Assembly: GCA_016165875.1 (NCBI GenBank)
Contig: JABBOT010000014.1
Span: 5,012,093-5,076,092, forward strand
Origin: Acanthopleura granulata
Lineage: Eukaryota > Mollusca > Polyplacophora > Chitonida > Chitonidae
Length of the DNA: 64,000 nt
Direction of reading: 5' to 3'
Shown: positions 1 to 11,054 of the stretch, piece by piece
Numbering within the stretch: the stretch's first letter is position 1
Layout of the letters: each line of letters starts with the position of its first letter
Program-made: the position numbers and the translations under genes
The notes under the pieces: generated by a model
Told to the model about the DNA's origin: nothing
Databases searched by the model: none
The model's input: only the letters and a program-made list of their open reading frames with translations

Positions 1-175
1 GTCGGTCCGGTGTCAGTATAATGTGACTGGGTGGGATGTCATCTCTGACTCATCACGGACTCACCCTGCCACAAGAAGACACAGTATATGTACATTCTAA
101 GGCCTCCTCGTCATGCGACTAAAAAACTGTACGACGTTAAACCCAAGCATACAAACCAAGATGGTACTTGTTGTT
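1..175 (+). repeat. SINE-like repeat, family B, copy 1
   Basis: The segment matches 1411-1602 and 49956-50155. The shared landmarks are a head reading GGTGTCAGTATAATGTGACT, a middle part with an AAGAAGACAC motif, and a tail reading ACGACGTTAAACCCAAGCA. The dispersed copies and defined tail suggest a SINE. This copy begins at or before the window edge. Confidence 0.6.
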
Positions 176-330
176 CACTGTGTTTGAATGCGGTATTACT
201 ATCTATCCCGAAATTTCACTTCAAATAACTAGAAACTGTTATCCACCTACCTCGTTATGTTGTTCCTGAATGTTGTTAATACAGTGACTGATAGTCTCTT
301 GTCCCTGAGTACTGCACCATCCAGTTTGAT

Positions 331-463
331 TAATTAATTTATTTATTTCATTGGTGTTTTACGCCCTACTCAAGAATATTTCACTTACACGACGGCGGCC
401 AGCATTATGGTGGAAGGAAACCGGGCAGAGTTCGGGGGAAACCCACGACCATCCACAGGTTCC
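331..463 (-). repeat. tRNA-derived SINE (family A), truncated
   Basis: On the minus strand this is the 3' body and ATTT-rich tail of the main SINE family: the GCTGGCCGCCGT core and the GTAAAACACCAAT end are recognisable. The tRNA-like head is missing, so this is a 5'-truncated copy. Confidence 0.8.
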
Positions 464-872
464 ATCCAGTTTAATTCGAATAACTCATATTAGTACTAAA
501 AAAGCGAGTGTAGCTAAATGAAATCCTGGCAACATGAACAGGAATCCGAAAGCTGCATTTAAGGAAAAGAGCAACGACCTAAACATGTGCATAAACGGAA
601 ATAGTTGGTAAGTACATGTGGTATAGTTTCGCAGGAATTTAAATCTCATGCAAAGTTTTCTTACTGCAAAAGTGTTTCATATCTCTGGGACAAAACGTTC
701 AATTATTCTTATTACATGCAATTACAGGTACCCTAATTTAAAATAAAATCAACTGGGTTTTAAATTGGATTGCACTCACAGGCAACTTATAAAATAGCAT
801 TAATATCGTTTCATTGTCCATGGTAAATGTCATAGAAATAATGCACCTCCGGTTGCAAAGCCCCAATTTCAC

Positions 873-1080
873 TCAGTTGAAAATGTAGATGACCGCTGCA
901 AAGATCACGATCGCCATGAAAAAAAATAAAACTGCACAGACAAAAATAACATCTATAAATCCATGGTATCCGAACACACCGAAAAGACAGGCTTGGTATC
1001 GATCTAACGTCTTCTGGCGTAGTGGTTTCTGCATTGAGCACCTCATCATCATTAAGTAGCCCCGGACAAACGATTTTAAA
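873..1080 (-). CDS. Possible terminal exon encoding a transmembrane tail
   Basis: An open minus-strand frame ends at a TGA at 873-875. It encodes about 25 consecutive hydrophobic residues (FIDVIFVCAVLFFFMAIVIF and onward), then stops almost at once after YIFN, a typical single-pass membrane anchor. It lies about 0.8 kb downstream, in the minus direction, of the U1 EGF exon and so could be an alternative last exon giving a membrane-bound PAN-EGF protein. A TTAG at about 988 would give the phase-1 join the EGF exon needs, but its pyrimidine tract is poor and I see no equivalent in U2-U4. It could also belong to an unrelated gene or be chance. Confidence 0.25.
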
Positions 1081-1410
1081 CAACGTAGTTACTTACCTAG
1101 CGCATCATCATCTAACTAGGATAGCACATAATTTACATCCAGTTCGTTGAAATGAATTTCCTCAACATGAAATATTAGTCTGGAGAGTATATCCAGAGGC
1201 GACGGAGTGGCGCCTGGCAAATGATCACACGTATATAGCTGATAAAAAAAATTGCCTCGTGTCAGTTTACCTCACTTGGAGTTTTAGCCTAAGAGTCCAT
1301 ATACTTAAACAGTAGCAACTTGCCTAACCATACCTACATTGCTGAACAGTTGCAACTTGCTCCACCATGAATGCATGGCTAAACAATAGCTACTATTACT
1401 GAGTACTTGG

Positions 1411-1602
1411 GGACTGGTCAGCCCGGTGTCAGTATAACCATGACCTTGTGTGACTGGGTGGGTGTCATATCTGGTTTCTTAGGCATGATATTCCAGTGGC
1501 GGTAGCACTTTGGCGGCATGGACACTCTGTTCTAAAGACTTACCATCGCTATGTGACTGAAAAATTGCTAAGTACGACGTAAATACCCAAGCGTCCATAC
1601 AT
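1411..1602 (+). repeat. SINE-like repeat, family B, copy 2
   Basis: The copy begins at the GACTGGTCAGCCCGGTGTCAG head and runs to the TACGACGTAAATACCCAAGC tail. It is colinear with 1-175 and 49956-50155, with scattered substitutions. Confidence 0.65.
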
Positions 1603-1902
1603 CCATCCTGGCCACCGTCCATCGTATTAGTGGAATACTCTTGTGTGCGGGGTGAACACCAATAAAGTTAATAAATTTGCGTTAAACTTCTTTGTATATA
1701 GATCTAACATATCACAAATAACTTGAGATTATGTAATAATTTTGAAAACTGTTGACAGTCGTTACAGATTATCATTTTACACATCATCAAATGATGATTC
1801 GTGAACAAATTTTATAAGAATCATAAATCTTAACTCGTCATCATTCGATCGGCATTTATATCGCTGTTGTCAGAAGTCACAATTGCACAGGTAATGACTT
1901 AC

Positions 1903-2002
1903 CCCTCATTAGCCACTGGAAAGTGAGGCCAACATAACTCTCCATACATTTACATCTGCCCTCATTATCGAGGTATTCGTTTCTATTCTGGCACGGATAC
2001 TT
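1903..2002 (-). pseudogene. U1 exon 2: EGF-like module
   Basis: This 100-nt exon is bounded by a TTTTGCAG acceptor and a GTAAGT donor, with the same phases as exon 2 of U3 (starts phase 0, ends phase 1). Its frame is open (YPCQNRNEYLDNEGRCKCME and onward). Two key positions differ from the other units: the QNGG turn is QNRN, and the last EGF cysteine is Phe (GLTF instead of GLTC), which would remove the C5-C6 disulfide. Its PAN exon at 4618-4938 carries a premature stop, so U1 is probably a pseudogene even though this exon can still splice. The partner FReD exon is not in the window. Confidence 0.75.
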
Positions 2003-2169
2003 CTGCAAAACAAAATGTTTTATGAAGGTTTACATTGTACCAAGTGAAGTTCAGGGATATCTTCATTGGCTGCGAGAATCCTTTAAGATCCATGAAAATT
2101 CCTGAAGTCCAAAGAACATGATAACCTTTTTACATAATGTTGTGACCTCGTCTTTGATTCATTGTAACT

Positions 2170-2340
2170 GTCTTTTATTGTAATCGGGTCAGTGTTTGAC
2201 CTAGATCTACGGTTGTGTATACTTTATGGTCAGTACTGTAGTTTCTCAAAGCTATTGTGTTTATGAGTTTTAGCGTCTGTGTACATAAACCGTCTTTCCT
2301 GGAAAGAAATACCCCTGTTATAAACCTGTTTACCAGTTGT
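2170..2340. repeat. Dispersed repeat paired with 43655-43880
   Basis: Both places share TTTGACCTAGATCT followed by TGAGTTTTAGCGTCTGTGTA and CTGGAAAGAAA. They sit at different places in their units (U1 intron 1 and U4 intron 2), so this is a dispersed element, not part of the ancestral unit. Confidence 0.5.
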
Positions 2341-2404
2341 CAGTCCTAGTGATGAATATTTCTGTTATTCTGTTGCCAATCGGCATACCAATCTTGTTGT
2401 AACT

Positions 2405-2990
2405 AACAATTGTGGAGGCGACAACGATGTACCATCGTCCTGAAGTTTACAATTCTGGTGACGGTAAAGATGTACTAATCGCCTTGTAGTTTACTGTTTT
2501 GGTAAATCTAATGATAAACCAATCGCATTGCAGTTTACTGGTGTGGTGTGGGTAAGGATGTGCCGATCGCGTTGTAGTTTACAGGTGCAGTGAGGGTACG
2601 GATGTGAAAAAGGCGTTGTAGTTTACAGGTGCAGTGAGGGTACGGATGTGAAAAAAGGCGTTGTAGTTTACAGTTTTGATGACGGTAATGATGCACCAAT
2701 AACCTTGTACTTTACAGGTGCAGAGAGTGTAAGGATGTGCCAATCGTGTTATAGTTTACAGGTGTGGTTACGAAAACGATGTACCAATCGTGTTGTACTT
2801 TACAGTCGTTTTAGCGGTAACAATGTACCAATCCCCTTGCAGTTTACAGTTGTGGTGACTATAACGGTGTACCAATCGTCTTGAAGTTTACAATTGTGGT
2901 GATTGTAAAGATGTACTACTTGTCTTGTTCTTTAGTTTTGTTGACGGTAAGGATGTATCAATCGTGTTGTAGTTTACAGGTGTGGTGAAA
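2405..2990. repeat. Minisatellite of about 44 bp, left block
   Basis: About 12-13 degenerate copies of a unit like GTAAGGATGTGCCAATCGTG plus TTGTAGTTTACAGGTGTGGT. The same array resumes at 4257 after the solo LTR, so one array was split by the insertion. It lies in U1 intron 1. Confidence 0.85.
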
Positions 2991-2994
2991 GTAA

Positions 2995-4256
2995 TGTAAT
3001 ATGCTATTTTTCGTGTTCGTTGCATACAACGCTTTAAAACGGCTAGTTACGGTCCTACCGTTTCTTTTGGTGTCGTAAAGTTATATCATTTTATATACAA
3101 CCGGCATCTGGTCACATGACCAGACGGTATTCATGTTTGTGAGCGAGGGAAACACGAAATAGAACATTACGAAAAAAAATAGGTAAAGATTCAGCTTCTA
3201 TACAACATCATGGCATAAGACTTGTGTAATAAAATTGTAAGATGGTTATAGTGTCCAGTTGTTTACAAGTATGCTGCGAAGCTGCTGTGATCTTTAACCG
3301 TGTGGAATTCTGTGACGGACCGCGTGATCTTACCCGTTAGTTATGAAATTGGGAGGAGTGAACCTTTGTACAACTTAAGCAATATAAGGGATCATGCAGA
3401 TAGATTGTGGTGTGTTGATATCATGTTCTGTTGGGGTTTTGTACATATCGTGTAAAATTAATGTTTCTGTATAGGTGGGGATTTTTTTTACTCTGCAGTC
3501 ATAGGCCCTAGAATACTGATGTGTCAACACTCTGTCCGATGCTGTCGTCTGGTTGCAATGACTGCTCCTGTGTTATGTTGGGGGTAAGTGACACATGTAT
3601 AGAGTAATGATACAGCTAGTTTAGACGTTCTAATTTATACGATTGCTTAATATGTTACACAGTTACAAATTAACGTAGGTACGTCATGAAATAGTATAAC
3701 AAGTGCGTTAAGGTGAATGTGTGTTAATTGTATTGATTATTGGATTTTTTATGCAAGTGTTCAAAGTTTATTCCAAATGTCGTGTTCTAAGACGCGTGGG
3801 GACGTCAGATAGCGTTGCTGCGTTGCAATAGCCAGAAGTAATAATTTCTACATTTTTCAAGTACCGTTTGGTTCCGAACGTTTCAGGTATTAGTTTCCTT
3901 TGACGTTGTTACTTCTACAGTTTCTGCTGTTCTCTGCATGTAGTTGTTATATGAAAAAAGGTTTGGGTAGATTGTTAGGAGCGGCGGCACCCTGTCGCAA
4001 TGAGGACACTCGAATGTGGAATTCCGCCCTAGCTATCATGGTATATGTATGGAACTGTGGATGTAAATGGGAATGGAATTGTAGTTTGTGTGAAGTGCTC
4101 ACATCAACATAATTGTCTTGTGGTACACATATAACTAACTGTAATCTGGTCATTGTGTTTGTTCCATTCAGAGTTGGTTTCGGTTACCGTCACGCATGCT
4201 GAAATAAACACCTATCACATATCATCACGAGCTGGTGGTCTCGTTCCTGCTTTACA
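2995..4256 (+). mobile_element. Solo LTR, 1,262 bp
   Basis: The segment starts TGTAATATGC and ends GCTTTACA, giving TG...CA termini with a short TGTAA/TTACA inverted repeat. Both sides carry a 4-bp duplication GTAA (2991-2994 and 4257-4260), and the flanking minisatellite is continuous once the segment is removed. An AATAAA near 4202 close to the right end suggests plus orientation. It holds no convincing coding sequence. This is the expected product of LTR-LTR recombination of a full element. A 4-bp duplication fits Ty3/gypsy or BEL/Pao; the family cannot be decided from the LTR alone. Confidence 0.75.
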
Positions 4257-4480
4257 GTAAGGATGCACCAATTGCGTTGTAGTTTACAGTTGCAGTGAGG
4301 GTGAGGACGTGCCAATCGCGTTGTGGTTTACACGTGTGGTGAGGGTAAGGATACACCAATCGCCTTGTGGTTTACACGTGTTGTGAGGGTAATGATGCAC
4401 CAATGGCGTTGTAGTTTACAGGTGCAATGAGGGTAAGGATGTGCCAATCGTGTTGTAGTTTACAGTTTTCATGACGTAAC
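4257..4480. repeat. Minisatellite of about 44 bp, right block
   Basis: About five further copies of the unit seen at 2405-2990, continuing the array on the far side of the solo LTR. Confidence 0.85.
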
Positions 4481-4617
4481 CTTGATTTGGTAACTGTTTT
4501 GATGGGAGAAAATTTAAGCAATGAGGACAGACGGTATCTCAGCTATTTGTTGTAGCTGCATCCTGACTGGTGTAATTTTGAGTGAAGAAAATTGTACTTT
4601 ATACGACGGAGTCTTAC

Positions 4618-4938
4618 CCTTTCGTAATAACTGCATGTTGACGGGTGTACGTTTGCATACACAGTCCTCATCGTGAACAGCTCACACCGGTCGGAATAAC
4701 CTTGGAAAGTTTCCTGACACTCGTTGAGGGACATGCAAATATCTTGGTTCAGCCATTTAACGGGGCACTCCATGGCAGACCATGTGCCGAATCCCTAGAG
4801 ACTGACAGTTTCTTCTTCTGACCTGTAAACGATTTGAACATTTATGGTGACCATATTACCCATTATATCGCTTTGGTTTGCTGTAGGTATGGTAATGAAT
4901 AAACAGAAGTAAACACCTATTCCGACACCGAATTTCAT
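4618..4938 (-). pseudogene. U1 exon 1: signal peptide and PAN domain, broken
   Basis: The exon starts with ATG at 4938 (MKFGVGIGVYFCLFITIPTA, a good signal peptide) and ends in SYYER before a GTAAGA donor. It is homologous to U3 exon 1. An in-frame TAG at 4795-4797 (codon 48) truncates it before the PAN cysteines. The region matching the start of the PAN domain is diverged and shortened, and the second PAN cysteine is Trp (CPVKW instead of CSVKC). The 3' half (CMSLNECQETF, CELF, CSYYER) is still recognisable. I infer a decayed first exon of the leftmost visible unit. Confidence 0.8.
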
Positions 4939-5480
4939 GACAACCGCATCAGCTAGAATGTAATGTAGAATATACTTTAGCGGAAGTCATTTCTGTTTTT
5001 CACTGTTAGACTTTGGAACAAGGATATAGGGTACCACGTTGGCATGATTCGTTTTGTTCGTGGTATGAAGTTATTTCCCGATGAGATCTATGGGTACATT
5101 ATGCACGTCTCAGTTTTGATTTTGACAATGCACTGGACTACTTCTTTGAACACTCTATTGTCAGTACGATAATTTTCTTTGTGAAACATCAATGCCAATT
5201 ACACACTAATTAAGTCAAGTTGTCATGGTTGGAAGTTTAACATATACTGCAAGTTTTTATATTTCGATTTTTTCTCTATCTCTGAGAGGTTTTTGGCTCT
5301 CTGAAATCGATGAATGAAGTAGCGTGTCAACTCATTAAACCCCGTTAAGGCGTCTCTACAAGTACATAGCTGTCTAAGTTGATATGATCGAGAGACGGTT
5401 GAATGGCAATGCCGCCAATGTGTTTTCGCGGGGTGTCAAGCCCCATAACAACCATGACCCGTTTTACCAGAAAACCTCCT
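4939..5480 (-). other. U1 5' flank, homologous to U2-U4 flanks
   Basis: Landmarks shared upstream of all or most PAN exons include CTCTGAAATCGATGA and CATAGCTGTCTAAGTTGATA (compare about 14690-14800, 31170-31260, 48600-48730). The duplicated unit therefore includes several hundred bases of 5' flanking DNA, presumably the promoter. I cannot place a transcription start. Confidence 0.5.
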
Positions 5481-8173
5481 TTGTGAGCTGGGACCAGATA
5501 TTGTCTTTGCATGGCTGTCTTATATTATAAAACATACCTGAGAGGGCTTAATTGGCCATGCTTGACAAATACTGCAGTAGGCAAATGACTACAGGTAAAA
5601 AAGTTCTGTTATATTTTAATCATAGCCAATCTTCCCATAACATCTGCTTGACGAAAAAGGATCGGAATTATTTTAAGCCACTTTCGAACGAACGTAGTTT
5701 AGTTGGGAATTGGAATATTTTTCCGTGCTTTGTGTCCAGTTATGTGAAGTTCAGGATTAAGTCCTAGGCATTGAAGTTGTGTGCCTTGTTATATAGATTA
5801 GGAATAAATAGCGTTCGGCCGATTCTGCCACCTATGTTCTGCACCATCTAGTTTACTGCGATTCAGTTTTTTTTTTATTTTCGCAAGATCAAATTTCTGG
5901 AACACAACACATAAAATGACAAGAAGAGATTGAATACGCCTGAGCATCAATTGCCCATAGCTTTACTTCTGAACTTTCACGATTGTTCCGGCTCTATGGG
6001 GAGATTTAGAACGATATTATCGGAGCCAGTGTCAGATAAATCCCACGAGGCCCCGGTGGTAACTCCAGCAGGCCAACATGCTCCTCAGAGGTAAAGCTGG
6101 ATGAGCATACATGTCGCAGAATTTATATAGACTTTTACCAAATTTTGATGATTAAAATGGTATCTATGTAATTTGGTAATGCTGTTAACTTAAAATATAT
6201 AATGTGAGTGTGACATCTGAGGTGTACTTTGTTTATCCTTAACAGCCTTCGTGAGATACAGTGTTTACAAAGCATTCTTGACTTCATGGACTCTTAAAAC
6301 ATCAGCAGAATTATTACGAATTTTTCAAACCTACATGATAAGCAAAATCGCACAGGTAGCCGTGTCAGACTATCAATACAATCTGCATTTAGTACTGTGA
6401 CAGGTTAAGGCGCCACTGTGTTTTTTAGCTCTAATTGCGTGGTCCATTGTATATAACAGTGTTTAGCCTTCTGGGTTAGATTCTCCTTTAGAATTTAGTA
6501 TGACTATATACAGCGATGCATGGTCAGTCGATAACACCACAATGCTCATTTTGTTTTCTGAGTGCAATCTTTAAATGTCTATCAAAAATATGGTTGTCTT
6601 TGTGAAAATATTAATCGACGTGTACTAAACAGAGTTAAGCCGTTCATGGTTTGACGAATTTATGCACACTCTTTTAGATCCTGCAGAGTGCTATCTGTTC
6701 CTTTTGTCAAAGAGATAAGTGGCAGGTTGGAAAAGCCTAATCTCTTCAAGTAACTCCAGGAATCAACAGTACAATTTATGATGTCCTGTTTCTAAGTAGT
6801 TTTTGATATCGTAACACGGTATATTGGACCTCTTTTATACTACAAATTTGAAATGTGTATGAAAAGAGAGAGAAAATTGTAATAAAGCAGACTACAACAT
6901 CTACATCTCATGACCGTTTTGCATTCGTGTTTCTATCACTTGGTTGCCTGTCCCGGTGGTCTCACCGTAACACCGAGCCCAACCTGGAGAGTTGTTGTTG
7001 TTGGTATATGTAAAAGCCTCCTCATTCATCATAAGTATTATATTCAAAACGAGTTGGAAAAAATTTACAGTGGCAAGCTTGCTAGGATATTCTTGACTAA
7101 GGACACACAGAAGACAAAAGGCAGTCGAGATCATGTTGGTAATGTTCGACGCTGTGGCGGTTTGAGGCATATTGAAGTAAGAGAGTGGTAAGATGAAGGC
7201 CACTTGGCATTCCAGACGTACAAGGCTGTGCCGCTTAGTGGACATCACGTTCATCGGTGCCGGAACTGCACGAATCTATAGGGCATTTCGTTTTTACCAG
7301 CAACTTAGCTCGCGCCATGCAACGTTTGACCACAAAGTTGTACTGACCGGATGGTGGGGGTGCCAATGGAAGATTTTGCGTTGTGATCAAAGCTCAGACA
7401 TGTCTATAATTTGCGGAAACGTCAAACGGAGAATGTCGAATTACAGATGCGATGCCCACACGGTGAAGAAAAGACGAAATTATGTATAAATGCCATATAA
7501 GCAACCATGAAATCTACCTTGCTATAGAACTGATTAATGTGATGACTTATGGAGTTATCATAAACATCCACAACGGTATCACGCCACTTCAAAAGGGCGT
7601 GTTAGTTACCTGAGAAAAGTGGGGTATCCTTCTTAGCTGTACATCCGCATTGCCGGAATCGCCAGTGGTTTAAGTAACTGACATGTTGTGCATGGCGTAC
7701 ATGGCTTCAAGTTTAGCTCTGTACTTCCACATTGCAACAGTTAGAATAAAAACCTAACTGAGGTAAAATGACAGGTTTGATAATTGCCAACTATCAAACT
7801 GTCGTCGGTGCTCTGGTTTTACTCTCTGTCCAGTAGTTTTTAATATCACAAAACCACGAAAAAACGGTTTTCACAATAATGAAACAAAACCTGAGAACAA
7901 ATACCAAACAAATGAAGTATTAGGCAGTAATTTATTGTTAACTCGTCTCTGAAATGGAGTCTCTTAGTACACATATCAACAAATGAAAAATTCCTAAAAA
8001 GTCCAAAACGTTTTAGAATATATGGTCGCTCACACACTTATTCCACCTTGGTATTTCATATATCATTTGTCAAATGTACAGTTGTGTGTACAGCTAATAC
8101 ATTTAGGATCTTTACTACGAATAGATTTAATGGGCCTGTTCCTTATCATGTTTGGGGGTGTTTTCTTCGTGTC
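5481..8173. other. Intergenic between U1 and U2, no gene seen
   Basis: No open frame here resembles a known protein or is flanked by convincing splice sites. At 7630-7740 there are two copies of a CTGTACATCCGCATTGCC-like motif that is repeated many times at 40640-40990. Confidence 0.5.
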
Positions 8174-8830
8174 TCAAGGCATTTCTGCGTAATAGCTAAC
8201 AGCTCTTACCTTCATCGTGACGCTAATCAGCGGCGAAGCTTCAAGAGGATACAACCAGAAGAGGCGAAGAGAAATGGGGTAATCAAGCGGCCCGTTAAGA
8301 TTGGCCGCCGTACAGTTCTCCGCAAACCACCAGCCAGCTTTTAAGGCCGTAGAGCAGTTGTTGTTGGTCGTTGTCAAAAGTACTGAACGATTTGCCGTTG
8401 ATGTCACGCTTTGGGTCGTTGGCTGGTGTCAGGCAATCTCCGTCAAACGCTCCAGGTCTGTAGTTGCCGAGGTGCAGTGTGTAGCGCTCTGTTTCACTGC
8501 ACACTGATATCTGGTCGTAGTACACATACTTCAGGTTTTCTTTAGGCAGCAAAAATCCGACGTGTCACGCGTAAACCCCTTGACTTGTGAGCTGGTACAG
8601 ATGCTCATTGCCAATTCATCTGCTCAAGTTTCCGAACCCTTTTTTATGTACTTCCCAGGTTTGAAAGAAATCTTCGGTTGGAGGGTTTTGCATATACCCA
8701 TACAGTATGTACGTCGTCCCACCAGTATTATGATGGTTGCAATAGACCTCAAAAGGTTCCGGCGAAGTTATAGGTTGTATGAGGTATGATCCCCAAGAAC
8801 CAGCCCTATCTTTGTAGCCCTCTAAACAGT
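8174..8830 (-). pseudogene. U2 exon 3: fibrinogen-related domain, broken
   Basis: This is homologous along its whole length to the intact U3 FReD exon. It keeps the CAG acceptor, the phase-1 start (AC TGT, giving DC), the SEMP-like end (here AEMP) and the final TGA. It is inactivated by an in-frame TGA at 8616-8618, where U3 has the Trp of the WIGNEH motif, by a second TGA at 8565-8567, and by a 2-nt deletion near 8360-8374 that shifts frame just before the NNC cysteine. Remaining landmarks are YTLHLGNY, FSTFDND, AGWWFAENC and NLNGPLDYP. Three independent lesions make this a clear pseudo-exon. Confidence 0.9.
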
Positions 8831-9632
8831 CTGGAAAAATAGAAAATAAAGCGATTTATAATGTGTCACACAGCGTAGAGCGAACACAAGTCTGTATGGA
8901 CAAACAATAAAAATTTGGTAGTAAAGCTGTACTGAGATCCCAGGTAAAACATTAACGCCTGGGGTAAATTTGCCCGCTCTGTCCGCCATGACTCATTCTG
9001 GTGCAAGGGAGACTACTTCAGTGATGTCGCTACTAGCACAACACTTAACGCTGGTGTTAATGTTTTGGTTCGAATGTTCCCAAAGAGCACAGTCAAGACC
9101 ACATGCTTTGGGATGTTGCTTACTTAATGGAAGCCTGAACTTAGGAGAACATGGAACTTCCTGAAATTGGAAGCCAAGTTATGTTTAACTTGTCCTGGAT
9201 ATTTTATCTTCCGTAGACATTGGTTTGTCTTCAAAGTAATTTCAGGGAAATATATATCCATGTTTCACTGATCATTATATCACCACTATTAGAGTGCATG
9301 CATCCTATAATCTCTTTCCTCAGTTCATTGATAGGTGCGAGCCTTCATGGGGGGTTGATTAAGCCAGCAAACTAGCCCCTTAAGGAAAGGAATGTGATAA
9401 GTCATTCCCCGAATTAGTTTTGAAGATGACACGAACATTTTCTATCCACAATATTACTGACCAAAATACTAAAGCCACCAAAATCGTCTGGTATCAAGCA
9501 TCACTGCCGGTCAAGACAACGAAAGAAGTGGTCACGCTTTTCTGGCGAGTAGCCAAGTTACACATCTACATGCTATGCGCGATAAAGGGCCTTCCGATAT
9601 GCTTACCAATGCCACGAAAATAGTAATATTTA
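8831..9632 (-). other. U2 intron 2, part homologous to U3
   Basis: The stretch of about 8930-9400 aligns with 18740-19150 next to the U3 FReD exon; shared pieces include ATGTTTAACTYRTCCTRGAT, GATCATTATAT and AAGCCTTC. This shows that intron sequence was duplicated with the exons. No gene is seen. Confidence 0.5.
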
Positions 9633-9895
9633 TTTGACTGGGGGTTTTACGCGGTATTCGAGAATATTTCACTTATACGACGGCGGCCAACGTTATGGTG
9701 AGAGGAAACCGGGGAAAGTCCGGAGGAAACCCATGGGCATCAGTAGGTTGCTGACGGATCTTCCCACGTGCGGCGGGAGAAGAAGCAAGCGTGAGCTGAA
9801 CTTGAACTCACAGCGACCACATTGGTGACAGGCAACTGGGTCATTACGCCGCGCTGGGACGCTAATCCCCTTGGTCAGGCAGCCCCCCTCGAACT
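9633..9895 (-). repeat. tRNA-derived SINE (family A), near full length
   Basis: On the minus strand the copy has a degenerate tRNA-like head, a B-box-like GTGAGTTCAAGTTC, the GTGGGAAG core and the ATAAGTGAAATATTCTCGAA tail. No clear target duplication is visible. Confidence 0.8.
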
Positions 9896-10475
9896 CAGTA
9901 GTCGGATAAGAAAGATTGTTTGCCTAAGGATGAACCCAAAACAACTTGAGAGCGTACTTCATGTGTAGATGTGACGGTGTCGCCTTAACAACTGATCAAG
10001 GCATTTGAGGTGAAAGTAACCCGTCAAATGTGTCTCCACGGCCTAAAGGTTATAGTTAAGCATGCTTCTGACCTTTTCAGTGGTCGATTTATTACACGCC
10101 AAACGTCAATCGGTAATTTCCAGTGCTGCTGGGGCTCCATACTGTTTGGTTATATTCAAAGCAACACACTTTACTGCCAGCCACCGTATACTTGACAAGG
10201 GCAGGTAACAGTGTCTGAGTTGTTTCAAATGGAGCACACTCTGATACTGGCTTGGGGCCATCAAAGGCTGACCATTACAACGTCAGAGCAATTTCTGACT
10301 ACGTATTGAAACAAAAGTCGCGGCGACGGAGGAGAATTCACGGTATACGCCACAAAAAAGAAAACTTAAGAACTACATTGTAGTAATTCCATATTCATTA
10401 TTTAATGCCAACCAACCAACCAACTCGGTGTCGTCGGAGCAAATGCAGGTGGTTAAATCTTCTGGTTTCTAGAAT

Positions 10476-10660
10476 TATTTTGTCAAGGGGTGAGTGAGGT
10501 ATTTAGGACAAATTCATTCAAAGAGAAGCCGTCAGCAGTTGTCACTGATGACGGAAAAACGAACTGAGTGTTCTAGGCGGATGAATAAAATCAGTTTCAA
10601 ATCGTGTACCATTATAGGGGTTGTAAGTACCAGCGATGAAGTGGTCATTGCACATGTGTC
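10476..10660 (+). repeat. Dispersed repeat family C, copy 1
   Basis: Shares GAGAAGCCGTCAGCAGTT, a GAATGTTCTAGRC-like motif (here GAGTGTTCTAGGC) and AAATCGTGTACCATTATAG with 14935-15118, 17440-17650 and, inverted, 32170-32345. Uncharacterised short interspersed element; no coding capacity. Confidence 0.55.
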
Positions 10661-10772
10661 CGTGCCCTTTTGCCCTCAAGGTCTGTCCCCGAGATGTTGC
10701 TTAGCCACTTCGCCCGGCATATCCAAGGCAATTCTCCTGTATTTTCTCCTTATATGTTTTTATAATTCTTGA

Positions 10773-11042
10773 GGGGCCTCCGTGGCTCACTCGATTAGCG
10801 CTCTATCGCAGCACAATGACCCGAAGCCTCCCACCAATGCCGTCGCTGTGAGTTCAAGACCAGCTTATGCTGGCTTCCTCTCCGGCCGTACGTGGGAAAG
10901 TCTGCCAGTAACCTGCGGGTGATCGTGGGTTCCCCCTGGGCTCTGCCCGGTTTCCTCCCACCAAATTCCTGGCAGCCGTTGTGTAAGTGAAATATTCTTG
11001 AGGACGGCGCAAAACACCAATCAAATAAATAAATCAAATAAA
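10773..11042 (+). repeat. tRNA-derived SINE (family A), full length with target duplication
   Basis: This is the best-defined copy. It starts GGGGCCTCCGTGGCTCACTC (A-box region), has the B-box-like GTGAGTTCAAGACC, then the core (GTGGGTTCCCCCTGGGCTCT and GGCAGCCGTTGTGTAAGTGA), and ends AACACCAATCAAATAAATAA. It is flanked by TATAATTCTTGA at 10761-10772 and 11043-11054, a 12-bp target-site duplication. The core resembles what I remember of the deeply conserved Nin-DC class of metazoan SINEs; that name needs a database match. Confidence 0.9.
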
Positions 11043-11054
11043 TATAATTCTTGA

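Noticed and set aside
2405..2990. CRISPR-like array.
   Set aside because: Units are contiguous and degenerate with no unique spacers, in animal DNA. This is a minisatellite.
6901..7489. Cluster of open frames of 90-117 codons on both strands.
   Set aside because: The frames overlap each other, lack splice or domain evidence and have no homology I recognise.
10773..10860. tRNA gene at the SINE head.
   Set aside because: A-box and B-box-like motifs are present but the sequence does not form a complete tRNA and continues into a SINE core. The same holds for the other copies.
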